Both the position numbers and the translations under genes were made by a program. Below the pieces are notes generated by a model, which was not told the origin of the DNA, ran no database searches, and was given only the letters and a program-made list of their open reading frames with translations. This document shows positions 48,305 through 56,234 of a stretch of 56,234 nucleotides of DNA, piece after piece (within the stretch, counting starts at the first letter, position 1; every line of letters begins with the position of its first letter). This stretch comes from Oscillospiraceae bacterium (GTDB lineage Bacteria; Bacillota; Clostridia; Oscillospirales; Acutalibacteraceae): assembly GCA_031282735.1 (NCBI GenBank), contig JAITDE010000061.1, positions 1-56,234 of the forward strand. The letters run 5' to 3'.

Positions 48305-51300
48305 TCAAATAAGCCTGAACGTCGGCGGTTCGTCGTCGTCGCCCAAATATTCACGGGCGGCGGACGGCGGTTTGATTGCGGGTTTTTCCTGTTCGGGCGG
48401 CGTTTGCGGCGGCGTTCCATAGAGCGTTTCGCCTTGGATTTGCCGCTGAAGGGCTTCCGCGCGGGCTTTGAGCTGTTGCAAAGCAGTCACCGCTGAGGAT
48501 GCCGGCGGCGTGAACGACTCCTCAATCGGCATTTGATCTGGTTTTTCCTCCGGCGGGAGCTTTTCTTTTGCCGGAGCTTCTTCTTCCGGGATTGGTTCTT
48601 TCTCTTCTTCCGTCTCATCCGGCGGTTCGGCGGCTACAGTAGACGGCACATCGGCAAACGAAAATCCCCCCTCCTCGTCGTCCTCCGGATCAATATCCAG
48701 CGAAAACGACTCCGGTGTCAACCCCGCCGTTGAAAACATTGTGCCAACGGGAGATTCCGGCACAAACACCGGTGTGTCGATTGTCCGGTTCAATCCCGCC
48801 GCAACCAATTGCTTTTCTTCTTTGCGGCGTTTTGCCATTTTTCGAAACTCGAAAAACAAGCCCAGCAAACCAAGGAGCATCACCGCCGATGCCGAAATCA
48901 GCGCGCCCAAGCGCAAACCGCGCGGCACATAGTGGAACGTGATCTGGTGTTCGCCGGCTGTTAAAGGAATCGCCAAAAACGCGCCGTATGCGGCGGCACC
49001 CTTTTTCTCCCATTGCTCCTGTTGGCGTTTGCCCAGCGAGACATATTTGTCAACCGATACGCGTTTGCCGTCGATGGTCACTTGCCAACCTTCATCATAG
49101 GGAATCGACGTATAAAGCAAGCCCGCTTCGGCGTTGATCGTGCCCTTGATGGTCGTGTCGGAATACGCCGTCACCCGCAGGCTATCCGCCTTGAGCTGTT
49201 CGTAGCCCTGCGCGAATCGGTCGTAGTCGATCGCCTTGACGCGGCAATAAAATCCGCCTGTTTCGGGTGCTTCCGCGTCCAGCACAAGGTCGAGCGTGAT
49301 GGGTTGATCGGGACCGACGACGCCGATATCCCAAATACATTTTTCGTCGTGCGAACGGTATTCGCGGCGTTCGGTCTCCTTGCCCAAATCGCGGATCACG
49401 TTGATGGAAGAAACATTGCTTGAATCGACGTAAATGTAGGCGTTCTTGCGCACTTCACTCGTAATTCGCAAACGGATGTTTTCGCCGTCACTCGCGCCGG
49501 AATAACTCACATAATCGCCCGCCGCGTCCGCGCTCACTCCCGCGGGGGCGAAGAAATCTGACGCAACGGTGAAATCAAGCGGCGTAAAAACATCCGCGAT
49601 ACCCGTCGCGCGTTCCCAATAATCCGCTTGATAGGCAAACGGATCGCCGCCGAATTCGCCTGAAGTCCAAATCCAGTCGTCAAAGTCGTTGTTGACACGG
49701 TAGGCAATCGGGAGGTAAAAGCGGTTTTCCAGCACCGTGTAGCGATCGTAACTGCTCTTTGTTTGATAGAAAGCGGGATTGAGCGTGTCGAGGTATGTGC
49801 TGCCGACAATCCCCGTCGTCGCCGATTGGTTTTCGATCACATATTTTAGATTATGCATGGCGTTGTAGACGGGCGTGTTGGGGTTGTAGGTGTAACTATT
49901 GATATAGTTGCCTCCAAGCCCTATGTGGGATTCAAAATTCGATGTATGCACATAGGCCATGGACGAAAACGTGGATACGCCGGAATAATGGAACAGCGAG
50001 GGATCCATCCGTGTACGCAAGTCGGTGAATTCCATGCGGTAAAAACCGCTGTCTTCCTCTTGAATACCCGCTTTCACCTTGTCAAACGCCGTCAAACCTG
50101 CGGTGAAGTTCACTTTTTCTTGGGTGATTTCAAAATTTTTGGTGTCGGCCGCGCAGACCTCGGTCACGGCGCAGCAGAGCAACAGCAGCGCCAAAGCCGA
50201 CTGCCGCACTTTGGGAGCGCGCGCCATCGAGGCGAAAAGGAGCGTATAAATTGCCGCAAACAAAATGGTGAGGTAAACGGATAGCTCCTCCACATTTTTC
50301 GATCCGATTTTTTCAACGATCACGGCAAAAAACACAACACCCACGCCCGCCGCGACAATCGCTTTTACGGGCACTTCCTTGATTTTTTTGAGCGTCCGAA
50401 ACGCGATATAGAGAAGGAGGAACGAATACAGAAACGAAAAGCGATAGGGCAGATCGTTGGGGCTGTGGAATCCATGCCAAATAAAATTGAGGTAATTGGT
50501 GTTGAAGCTGAAGAACATCAGCGCCAAAACGCCGACATGCAAAACCTTGTCGCGCGCTTTATAAGACGGCACGAACAGGAACAACGGCACAAGCAAAAGC
50601 GTCAAAACGCCGCTGTATAAGTTTGGCAAAACGTCGTCGCCGCTCGATCGGATCGTCGGATTGACATCGGCAAAGTGATTCGCCAAAAAGTCGAAGATGG
50701 CAAAAAACGATTGATAACTCTTTGGGAACATATCATTTGTGGCGGAAGAATACCGGAGCGAAAAAAAGACGGGCAAAAGCGCGAACGCCGCCAACGCGCC
50801 CGCCAGAATTGATCCGAACCCGAACAAGAGCGCGCAGGACAAAAAGCGGCTCTTCTTGATTTTTTGCCACGCGCTCGTTTTGCCCTGCAAATCAAAGGTA
50901 GCCGACAGCGTGTGCGCCGAAAAATACTGCACGATAAAGAACAATACGCTGAAGATGCAAACCATGAAGCCCATGTAATAACTTGTCAGCAGCGTCAGCG
51001 TCAGGCTCACCGTGTAGAGCAAGAACTTTTTTTCTTTAACGATCAAACAGATGCCAAGCGCAACCAGCGGCAACAACGCCATGGCGTCAAGCCACATCAC
51101 GTTCCAATAATACGCAATGAAGAATGAACAAAACGAATACAGCACACCAAACGCCGCGATGCTCGCGTCTTGCTTGCCGAACACACGGCGCAGAAAATAG
51201 GCAAACGCACCCGACGCGAACGCGCACTTGACCAAAATCATCGTCGCGATGGCTTCGGGTATATTCACGCGCCCAAAAAGCAAAACCAAAAGACCCGTCG

Positions 51301-51604
51301 GGCTTGAGAGATAATTGAAGAAATTCCCCAAAAAGCCGCCGCCAAGCCCCGTGTTCCACGAATACAGCAAGCTTCCGCCGCCGCTCAGGCGTTCATATAG
51401 CTCCGCAAAAAGCGGGCCATACTGGTGATATAGATCCATGCGCAAAATGGTTGTGCCGCCAAAGGGACTCATTTTAAAACAAAACCACACAAAGAGCATC
51501 AGCACTGCCGACGCAAAAAATGCCAAAACCACATAGCCGTTGCTTTTTGCGCAGTTTGCAAAACGCAAGGCTGTTTTTTGACCAGATGTTTGTCTCTCCG
51601 TCAT
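48305..51604 (-). CDS. YfhO-family polytopic membrane protein
   Basis: 1099 residues. The first half (about 1-480) has a dozen or more helices and the family signature ILRMDLYHQYGPLFAEL with FNYLSSPTGLLVLLFG; the large outer domain (about 490-890) follows, then one helix. YfhO-type proteins are GT-C-like and are linked to glycosylation of lipoteichoic acid or other surface polymers. After the last helix a cytoplasmic tail of about 170 residues is rich in Glu and Pro (EEEKEPIPEEEAPAKEKLPP), which is not usual. The ATG overlaps a 10-codon leader ORF stop as ATGA and also has AAAGGA upstream. A promoter lies at 51648-51676. Confidence 0.88.
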   Translation of the reverse strand: MTERQTSGQKTALRFANCAKSNGYVVLAFFASAVLMLFVWFCFKMSPFGGTTILRMDLYHQYGPLFAELYERLSGGGSLLYSWNTGLGGGFLGNFFNYLSSPTGLLVLLFGRVNIPEAIATMILVKCAFASGAFAYFLRRVFGKQDASIAAFGVLYSFCSFFIAYYWNVMWLDAMALLPLVALGICLIVKEKKFLLYTVSLTLTLLTSYYMGFMVCIFSVLFFIVQYFSAHTLSATFDLQGKTSAWQKIKKSRFLSCALLFGFGSILAGALAAFALLPVFFSLRYSSATNDMFPKSYQSFFAIFDFLANHFADVNPTIRSSGDDVLPNLYSGVLTLLLVPLFLFVPSYKARDKVLHVGVLALMFFSFNTNYLNFIWHGFHSPNDLPYRFSFLYSFLLLYIAFRTLKKIKEVPVKAIVAAGVGVVFFAVIVEKIGSKNVEELSVYLTILFAAIYTLLFASMARAPKVRQSALALLLLCCAVTEVCAADTKNFEITQEKVNFTAGLTAFDKVKAGIQEEDSGFYRMEFTDLRTRMDPSLFHYSGVSTFSSMAYVHTSNFESHIGLGGNYINSYTYNPNTPVYNAMHNLKYVIENQSATTGIVGSTYLDTLNPAFYQTKSSYDRYTVLENRFYLPIAYRVNNDFDDWIWTSGEFGGDPFAYQADYWERATGIADVFTPLDFTVASDFFAPAGVSADAAGDYVSYSGASDGENIRLRITSEVRKNAYIYVDSSNVSSINVIRDLGKETERREYRSHDEKCIWDIGVVGPDQPITLDLVLDAEAPETGGFYCRVKAIDYDRFAQGYEQLKADSLRVTAYSDTTIKGTINAEAGLLYTSIPYDEGWQVTIDGKRVSVDKYVSLGKRQQEQWEKKGAAAYGAFLAIPLTAGEHQITFHYVPRGLRLGALISASAVMLLGLLGLFFEFRKMAKRRKEEKQLVAAGLNRTIDTPVFVPESPVGTMFSTAGLTPESFSLDIDPEDDEEGGFSFADVPSTVAAEPPDETEEEKEPIPEEEAPAKEKLPPEEKPDQMPIEESFTPPASSAVTALQQLKARAEALQRQIQGETLYGTPPQTPPEQEKPAIKPPSAAREYLGDDDEPPTFRLI

Positions 51605-51633
51605 CGTTCCGTCCTTTCAATTCTGTCATGCAT
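51601..51633 (-). CDS. Ten-residue leader ORF before the YfhO-family gene
   Basis: ATG at 51633, well placed after AGGAGGAAGAGA, opens MHDRIERTER and stops with TGA at 51601-51603, overlapping the YfhO ATG as ATGA. The ribosome site is stronger than that of the main gene. This arrangement suggests translational coupling; a chance ORF is possible because it is so short. Confidence 0.4.
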   Translation of the reverse strand: MHDRIERTER

Positions 51634-51647
51634 TCTCTTCCTCCTAT

Positions 51648-51676
51648 AGCTTACCATAGAACGGAGATTTTTGCAA
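51648..51676 (-). promoter_or_regulatory. Promoter of the YfhO-family gene
   Basis: On the minus strand TTGCAA (51671-51676) and TAAGCT (51648-51653) are 17 bases apart, with TATGG just before the -10. The leader ORF begins about 15 bases later. Confidence 0.55.
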
Positions 51677-51705
51677 TGTTTTTTGCCGAAAATTTCCCGA
51701 GGCGC

Positions 51706-51734
51706 GTCTATTTTCTGACAAGCCCGCATAAAAC
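51706..51734 (+). promoter_or_regulatory. Possible sigma-E-type promoter of spoIIIA
   Basis: GTCTATT (51706-51712) and CATAAAAC (51727-51734) are 14 bases apart. This resembles the mother-cell sigma-E pattern (about G-T/C-ATATT and CATACAAT). spoIIIAA starts about 60 bases later. The match is partial; known biology of spoIIIA supports sigma-E control. Confidence 0.4.
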
Positions 51735-51796
51735 TGGGACAAGACGGTTTCCACACGCACGATTGGGCGGGATTTTGGATGATTTTGGAGGGCGCG

Positions 51797-52786
51797 ATGA
51801 TACGATCGAATTGCAAAACAAAGCCTTTTGACCAAGCGGCGGCGCATCTGCCCGCGTTTTTGCAAGATGTTTTGTCACATGTGCCGGACGACATACGCGA
51901 GGTAACGCGGGAAATCCGCATACGCGCGGGCGGCGCACTCACGCTGACCGCGGCAAAGACGCTGTTTTTTACATCCGCGGGGCGCGTGACGGAACTTTTT
52001 CAGCCGGACTGCCTGCAAAGCAACGCCGCGCAAGTCCGCGAAACACTGCAAAGCCTTTGCAATTATTCACTGCACAGCTACACCGACGACATCAACCGCG
52101 GTTTTTTGACACTCCCCGGCGGACATCGCGCGGGTGTTTGCGGCACGGCGGTGCGCAAGGACGATCAAGTGTGCGCCGTGCGTGACGTTTCGTCAATCAA
52201 CCTGCGCATCGCCCGCGACGTGCCGAACGCCTCCCGCGCACTGTGCGATACCGTTTTCCGTTGCGGCGCGTTGCCGAACGTTTTGATTGCGGGCGCACCC
52301 GGTTCGGGCAAAACCACGCTTCTGCGTGATATCGCCTGTCGGTTGTCTGCGGGAACATACGGCGCGCACCGTCGCGTCGCCATCGTCGACGAACGCGGGG
52401 AACTGGCCGGCGTGCGCGATGGTATGCCTTGCCGCTACGTCGGCGCGACCACGGACGTGCTCACGGGTTACACCAAGCGTGAAGGTATTTTACTTGCCAT
52501 GCGATCGCTCTCGCCTGAGGTGATTTTGTGCGATGAGCTAGGTCCGCAAGCCGACGCGGACGCTTTGGAGGCATGCATGTATGCGGGTATTTCATTTGTT
52601 GCAACGGTGCATGCGAACTCGCTTTACGAAACCCAAAAACGACCGATTACAAAGCGTTTGCTGGCACTCGGCGCTTTTGATTGGCTCGTTCAGCTACAGG
52701 GCGCAAACGCTCCCTGCACGATTGCGGAACTCAAAAAACACGAAAAATACAACGATCCGGAAACGGAGTGTCTCACATGGGTGTAA
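51797..52786 (+). CDS. spoIIIAA: Stage III sporulation protein AA, ATPase
   Basis: About 329 residues, a secretion-type ATPase of the channel between mother cell and forespore. Seen: EVTREIRIRAG at the N-terminus, SLHSYTDDINRGFLTLPGGH and HRAGVCGTAV typical of the family, Walker A GAPGSGKTTLLRD (166 onward), VDERGELAG, and Walker B VILCDELG. GGAGGG lies just before the ATG at 51797; an ATG at 51779 is less well placed. It overlaps spoIIIAB by ten bases. With the genes that follow it forms the full spoIIIA operon, direct evidence of a spore former. Confidence 0.96.
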   Translation: MIRSNCKTKPFDQAAAHLPAFLQDVLSHVPDDIREVTREIRIRAGGALTLTAAKTLFFTSAGRVTELFQPDCLQSNAAQVRETLQSLCNYSLHSYTDDINRGFLTLPGGHRAGVCGTAVRKDDQVCAVRDVSSINLRIARDVPNASRALCDTVFRCGALPNVLIAGAPGSGKTTLLRDIACRLSAGTYGAHRRVAIVDERGELAGVRDGMPCRYVGATTDVLTGYTKREGILLAMRSLSPEVILCDELGPQADADALEACMYAGISFVATVHANSLYETQKRPITKRLLALGAFDWLVQLQGANAPCTIAELKKHEKYNDPETECLTWV

Positions 52787-53283
52787 AGTGGATTGGCTTG
52801 TCGCTTTTGTTTGCCGTTTGCGGCTTTTGCGGCGCATGGATGACCTACCGTTTGACAGTGCGCACGCGGGAACTCGAAAGCCTTTTGCAGATGCTGGCGT
52901 ACTTCCGCACTCAAATGCAATTTAGTCGCGCGCCGCTGCAAACGTTGCTCACAAATGCTTCGCGGCAAAGTTGCGCGCCGGCTTTTTTGAGCGGCGTAAT
53001 GCGATGCGTATCGGATGGGCAAGTGTTTCCCCTTGCATGGAAACGCGCCGTGGAACAGCAACCGAACACGTTCTATTGCGAAGAGGACAGGCGTTTGCTT
53101 TTGTCGCTGGGCGAACTGCTCGGCAGCACGGACGCGCACGGTCAGGAGGAAGGGTTGCTCCTGCACGAACAACTCGCGAAGCAATCCTTGGAAAAAGCGC
53201 GGCGTCAGCAGGAAAAGCACGGCAAAACCTATTTGACGCTGGGTGTTTTAACCGGGCTTACGCTTGTGATCTTGCTGGTTTAA
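52777..53283 (+). CDS. spoIIIAB: Stage III sporulation protein AB
   Basis: 168 residues. One N-terminal helix (KWIGLSLLFAVCGFCGAWM), a soluble helical domain with RELESLLQMLAYFRTQMQFSRAPL, and a C-terminal helix. GLLLHEQLAKQSLEKARRQQEKHGKTY before the last helix is family-typical. It resembles type II secretion GspF-like parts and works with the AA ATPase. GGAG precedes the ATG, which overlaps spoIIIAA. Confidence 0.93.
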   Translation: MGVKWIGLSLLFAVCGFCGAWMTYRLTVRTRELESLLQMLAYFRTQMQFSRAPLQTLLTNASRQSCAPAFLSGVMRCVSDGQVFPLAWKRAVEQQPNTFYCEEDRRLLLSLGELLGSTDAHGQEEGLLLHEQLAKQSLEKARRQQEKHGKTYLTLGVLTGLTLVILLV

Positions 53284-53325
53284 TTACGCAACCAAAAAAG
53301 ACGCTAAAACAAAGAAGGGTATGCT

Positions 53326-53529
53326 ATGGAATTCGATCTGGTACTCAAAATTGCGGCGGTCGGGCTGATCGTCGCCGTGCTCCACCAAATTCTTTGCAAA
53401 ATCGGGCGCGACGAATACGCCATGCTAATGGTTCTCGCGGGGATTCTCGTTATTCTGATGATGCTTCTGCCGCGTCTGCTGGAATTGCTTGAAACTGTAC
53501 AGGGGATAATACCGATGGCTATGATGTAA
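53326..53529 (+). CDS. spoIIIAC: Stage III sporulation protein AC
   Basis: 67 residues, the normal tiny size, with two membrane helices. Seen: VLKIAAVGLIVAVLHQILCKIGRDEYAM, the conserved KxGRDE turn between helices. It is a membrane part of the forespore channel. AAGGGTATGCT precedes the ATG; it lies 42 bases after spoIIIAB. Confidence 0.94.
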   Translation: MEFDLVLKIAAVGLIVAVLHQILCKIGRDEYAMLMVLAGILVILMMLLPRLLELLETVQGIIPMAMM

Positions 53530-53634
53530 ACCAATGTTGCTTTACATATGACAAAAATCGTTTATTTACGCCGGATATCCGCACAAATCTGTAAAGCAAA
53601 TCGCTGTGCGGCATCCCCGCGGATCGGAGGACGT

Positions 53635-54021
53635 ATGTTGTTCAAATTAGTTGGGGCGGGCATCACGGCGGCGGTGGCGGCGGTGATCGTGCGGCAGATA
53701 AAACCGGAATTTGCAATCTTTGTGCAAATGGGCGGAATGGTCGTCGCCGCGCTTTTGCTGCTCTCAGTCGCGCAGGAACTCCTTGCCGCAGTTGACAGCT
53801 TGCTTGCGTTCACCCAAAACGGTGCCGGATCGTTTTCAATGCTCGCAAAGGCGTTGGGCATTGCCATCAGCACGCAGATTGCCGCTGATTTATGCCGGGA
53901 CAGCGGATCGGGTGCACTTGCAAATCTTGTGGAACTCGGCGGCAGACTGATGATACTTGCCCTGACGCTCCCGTTGCTAAAAAGCATCGCCGAGTTGGCG
54001 GTTGGATTCATACAGGGTTAG
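53635..54021 (+). CDS. spoIIIAD: Stage III sporulation protein AD
   Basis: 128 residues with four hydrophobic helices. Seen: LFKLVGAGITAAVAAVIVRQIKPEFAIF at the start and IAISTQIAADLCRDSGSGALANLVELGGR later, both typical of the family. The ATG at 53635 has GGAGG four bases upstream; the TTG that follows it is better spaced and may be used. Further upstream the frame is open but has no ribosome site. Confidence 0.94.
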   Translation: MLFKLVGAGITAAVAAVIVRQIKPEFAIFVQMGGMVVAALLLLSVAQELLAAVDSLLAFTQNGAGSFSMLAKALGIAISTQIAADLCRDSGSGALANLVELGGRLMILALTLPLLKSIAELAVGFIQG

Positions 54022-54093
54022 GTTACGCTCTTTTCGTGAAAAGAAATCTGTTTTTTGAAGAAAAATGTGTAACAATCGTAAGGAACAAACGAA

Positions 54094-55251
54094 ATGAAAA
54101 GACTGAAATTTGCCATCGCACTGGTTAGTTGCCTCGCGGGGCTTGCGTTTTGCTTGCGTTTCGGTGTGTCCGCGCAAACCGCAGAGGATGATTCGCGACT
54201 GCCGCCCGGCTACGAAGAACAGCTGGAAGCATCGAGCGCAAACAGGCTTTTTGACGCGCTCCCCGACGACACGCAAGATGCGCTGGCCGGATTGGGATTG
54301 GACGGAATCGATTTTTATAAAGTCTTAGAGGCCTCGCCGCGGAATATTTTGGATACGCTGTTCAATTTGCTGCAAGGCGGCGTATCAAAAATCCTGCAAT
54401 CGGGTGCGCTCGCGCTGGCGATTGTGCTTCTGCTCTCGTTTGCGTCAAGCGCACTGCCCGACGATGAAAAACCGCGGCACGCCGTGGAGGCGGCGGGCGG
54501 CATACTTTCAATACTAATGCTTTTGCCCGGTCTTTCGGAACTCATGCGCGGCGCGTCCGAAGTCGTCAAAGTCGGCAGTGATTTTTCCCTGCTGCTCATC
54601 CCCATTTTGGCGGGGATTATCACGGCGGCGGGCAACCCGGCGCTTGCGTTGAGTTATCATACGCTCACATTCGCGGCGGCGCAGGGACTCGCTCAGCTGA
54701 CGGACGGCGTAGTCGTGCCGTGCACAAGCGTCGTGCTTGGGTTAACGCTCGTGGATTCCGCCGCCAAAGACACGCAGCTCTCGGCTATCGCGGGGCTGAT
54801 CAAAAAAACAGTCATTGGCGCGTTTGCGGTGCTTGCAAGCCTGTTTTCAGCGTTGCTCAGCATCAAAAGTTTGATTGCCAACACGGCGGACGCGCTTGTA
54901 TTGCGCGGCGTGAAAGTGGTCGCGGGGAGCGTACCGCTGGTCGGCGGCGCGTTGAGTGAAGCTTGCGGCGCGATATTAAGCAGCGTCGCGCTTGTGAAGA
55001 GCACGGTTGGCGGCTTTGCGCTGATTGCCTCGCTGATTTTGTATGCGCCGATCCTGATTGAACTGCTCCTTTGGTCGTTCATGCTCAAAATATTGGGTGC
55101 GACGGGGGATTTGTTCAATCAGAACGGTGTGTCGCAGGTGTTCAAAAGCGTGCAATACGCCGTATCGATTTTAATGGCATGCGTGCTGCTCAACGCCGCC
55201 CTGCTGGCGATTTCAACGGGATTGGTGCTGACGATGAAAGGAAACGCTTGA
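54094..55251 (+). CDS. spoIIIAE: Stage III sporulation protein AE
   Basis: 385 residues: signal-like N-terminus (ending about VSAQ), a short outer region, then about seven or eight helices. Seen: SPRNILDTLFNLL, SEVVKVGSDFSLLLIPILAG, KDTQLSAIAGLIKKTVIG and KVVAGSVPLVGGALSEACGAI, all family-typical. It is the largest membrane part of the channel. AAGGAA precedes the ATG; it lies 72 bases after spoIIIAD. Confidence 0.95.
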   Translation: MKRLKFAIALVSCLAGLAFCLRFGVSAQTAEDDSRLPPGYEEQLEASSANRLFDALPDDTQDALAGLGLDGIDFYKVLEASPRNILDTLFNLLQGGVSKILQSGALALAIVLLLSFASSALPDDEKPRHAVEAAGGILSILMLLPGLSELMRGASEVVKVGSDFSLLLIPILAGIITAAGNPALALSYHTLTFAAAQGLAQLTDGVVVPCTSVVLGLTLVDSAAKDTQLSAIAGLIKKTVIGAFAVLASLFSALLSIKSLIANTADALVLRGVKVVAGSVPLVGGALSEACGAILSSVALVKSTVGGFALIASLILYAPILIELLLWSFMLKILGATGDLFNQNGVSQVFKSVQYAVSILMACVLLNAALLAISTGLVLTMKGNA

Positions 55252-55779
55252 ATGGATGGATTGCGCGCATGGGCGCTCACAGTTGCGCTTAGCGCACTGG
55301 CGGGCGGAATCGTTTGGATGCTCGCGCCGAAGGGATCGGTGCAAAAGGCGTTGCGGACGGTGACCGCCGTGTTTGTGCTCTGCTCTTTTTTGTCGCCGTT
55401 TTTTGCGGGCGAAGACCTTCCGCTCCAATGGATCGCGCCCGAAATCAGCCAATCCCCTGCCCTGCCCTCACTCGACGACACCATCCAAGCGCAATTGCAG
55501 GATGCCGTCAAAACGGAACTCACAAATCAATTGCAAGCAATCCTGAAAGAAAATCACGCGGACGGCGCGGAAATTTTGATTACCACTGCTATTTTGTCCG
55601 ATTCCAGCATAAGCATTGAACAAGTTGTTATTTTGTTGCAAAAAAATCACGCAAGCAAAGCGGATTCGCTCAAAAAAAGCATCAAATCCCAAACAGGATT
55701 GGATGCGGAAATCACGGCAAAGGAGGCGACTCAAACAAATGGCGGAGAACGCGTGGAAAGTGAAAGAATCACAAGATGA
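55252..55779 (+). CDS. spoIIIAF: Stage III sporulation protein AF
   Basis: 175 residues, two N-terminal helices (WALTVALSALAGGIVWMLAP and VTAVFVLCSFLSPFF) and a soluble part with a ring-building-type fold. It starts directly after the spoIIIAE stop and overlaps spoIIIAG by 41 bases. Sequence conservation of this subunit is low; position in the operon supports the call. Confidence 0.9.
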   Translation: MDGLRAWALTVALSALAGGIVWMLAPKGSVQKALRTVTAVFVLCSFLSPFFAGEDLPLQWIAPEISQSPALPSLDDTIQAQLQDAVKTELTNQLQAILKENHADGAEILITTAILSDSSISIEQVVILLQKNHASKADSLKKSIKSQTGLDAEITAKEATQTNGGERVESERITR

Positions 55780-56234
55780 AAAATCGGACGGACTTGCGGG
55801 ATTTTTAAGCAAGCACAAACTCAGCAAGCGGCAATTGGCGGTGGTTTGCGCGGGCGTTTTGGGATTGATCCTCATTGCGATGTCGTCTCTTTCGGGCGCG
55901 GAAGACGGCAAAAAAACAAGCGGCGAAAACAGTGTGCGCGTGGATTTGACGGCATACGAAACGCAAATGGAAGAACGGCTCACGGATTTGGTTTCTTCCA
56001 TGGACGGCGCGGGCAAGGCGCAAGTGATGCTCACGCTCGATTGCGGCAGCGAGCCAATCTATGCGACCGAGGGCAAATCGACGCAAAACAGCAAGCAAAA
56101 CGGCACGAACGCCGAAGAATCCATCCAAGGGGAAAACAGCTACGTCGTCATTGGATCCGGCAACGGTGAATCGGGTTTGGTGCTCAAGACGCTTGAGCCA
56201 AAAATTCGCGGTGTCGCCGTGCTATGCGACGGCG
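55739..56234 (+). CDS. spoIIIAG: Stage III sporulation protein AG, cut by the window edge
   Basis: About 165 residues are visible; the 3' end lies outside. The ATG at 55739 follows AAGGAGG. It has a polar N-terminus, one helix (QLAVVCAGVLGLILIAM) and a soluble domain with SMDGAGKAQVMLTLDCGSE and PKIRGVAVLCDG, the typical start of the SpoIIIAG ring domain, related to type III secretion rings. The ring sits in the space between mother cell and forespore membranes. spoIIIAH should follow. Confidence 0.92.
   Translation, partial: MAENAWKVKESQDEKSDGLAGFLSKHKLSKRQLAVVCAGVLGLILIAMSSLSGAEDGKKTSGENSVRVDLTAYETQMEERLTDLVSSMDGAGKAQVMLTLDCGSEPIYATEGKSTQNSKQNGTNAEESIQGENSYVVIGSGNGESGLVLKTLEPKIRGVAVLCDG

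Overview
The window reads as a chromosomal stretch of a spore-forming member of the Bacillota, most likely the class Clostridia. The evidence is a spoIIIA operon at the right edge, a PolC-type replicative polymerase, the clostridial gene order pyrH-frr-uppS-cdsA-dxr-rseP-ispG-polC, a short-form HisG with its HisZ partner, a ClpE-like unfoldase, a YfhO-family protein and a surface protein with a sortase-type tail. Coding DNA is fairly GC-rich, intergenic DNA is AT-rich, and genes are packed with many 4-base ATGA overlaps. GTG and TTG starts are common, and three genes seem to lack any ATG/GTG/TTG codon at a well-placed ribosome site. I saw no rRNA, tRNA, CRISPR array, insertion sequence or phage gene, and no gene-free gap longer than about 260 bases.

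Layout, left to right. (1) 195-5246, minus: a wall-anchored double phosphoesterase and a membrane-tethered M20 peptidase. (2) 5261-12833, minus: histidine biosynthesis in the order hisZ-hisG-[DUF6056-like membrane protein]-hisD-hisC-hisB-hisA-hisE; hisH, hisF and hisI are absent. (3) 12910-23508, minus: polC, the isoprenoid genes ispG and dxr, the protease rseP, the lipid genes cdsA and uppS, and the ribosome/nucleotide genes frr and pyrH. Where rpsB and tsf often sit upstream of pyrH there is instead a lipoprotein and a Gfo/Idh/MocA dehydrogenase (23508-25713). (4) 25973-27900, minus: a D-glutamate cyclase-like gene with a D-amino-acid aminotransferase, ending in a 38-bp tandem repeat and a terminator. 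(5) 28051-31543, minus: tyrS, a rhamnulose-1-phosphate aldolase-like gene, a degenerate phosphopantetheinyl transferase-like gene and a glycosyltransferase. (6) 31701-39659, plus: cvpA, a CDP-alcohol phosphatidyltransferase, a ClpE-like AAA+ protein, an RsmC-like methyltransferase, alr, then hppA with its own promoter. (7) 39764-48059, minus: a six-gene cluster (PHP phosphoesterase, unknown protein, enoate-reductase-like flavoenzyme, sugar-kinase-like protein, an isomerase-dehydrogenase fusion, a glycosidase-like TIM barrel) behind one strong promoter flanked by two copies of a palindromic motif. (8) 48305-51604, minus: a YfhO-family membrane protein behind a ten-codon leader ORF. (9) 51797-end, plus: spoIIIAA to spoIIIAG, the last one cut by the window edge.

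Most of the window is core metabolism and cell-envelope biology. The best candidate for something undescribed is the 39.7-48.1 kb cluster: its fused sugar isomerase/dehydrogenase, NahK-like kinase, glycosidase fold and Fe-S flavoenzyme look like a route for taking apart and reducing an unusual sugar conjugate, with an apparent dedicated operator pair. This function is inference. Other points of interest are the reorganised his operon, the structured leader of dxr, the apparent non-AUG starts, and the 38-bp repeat family related to motifs near alr and the kinase gene.
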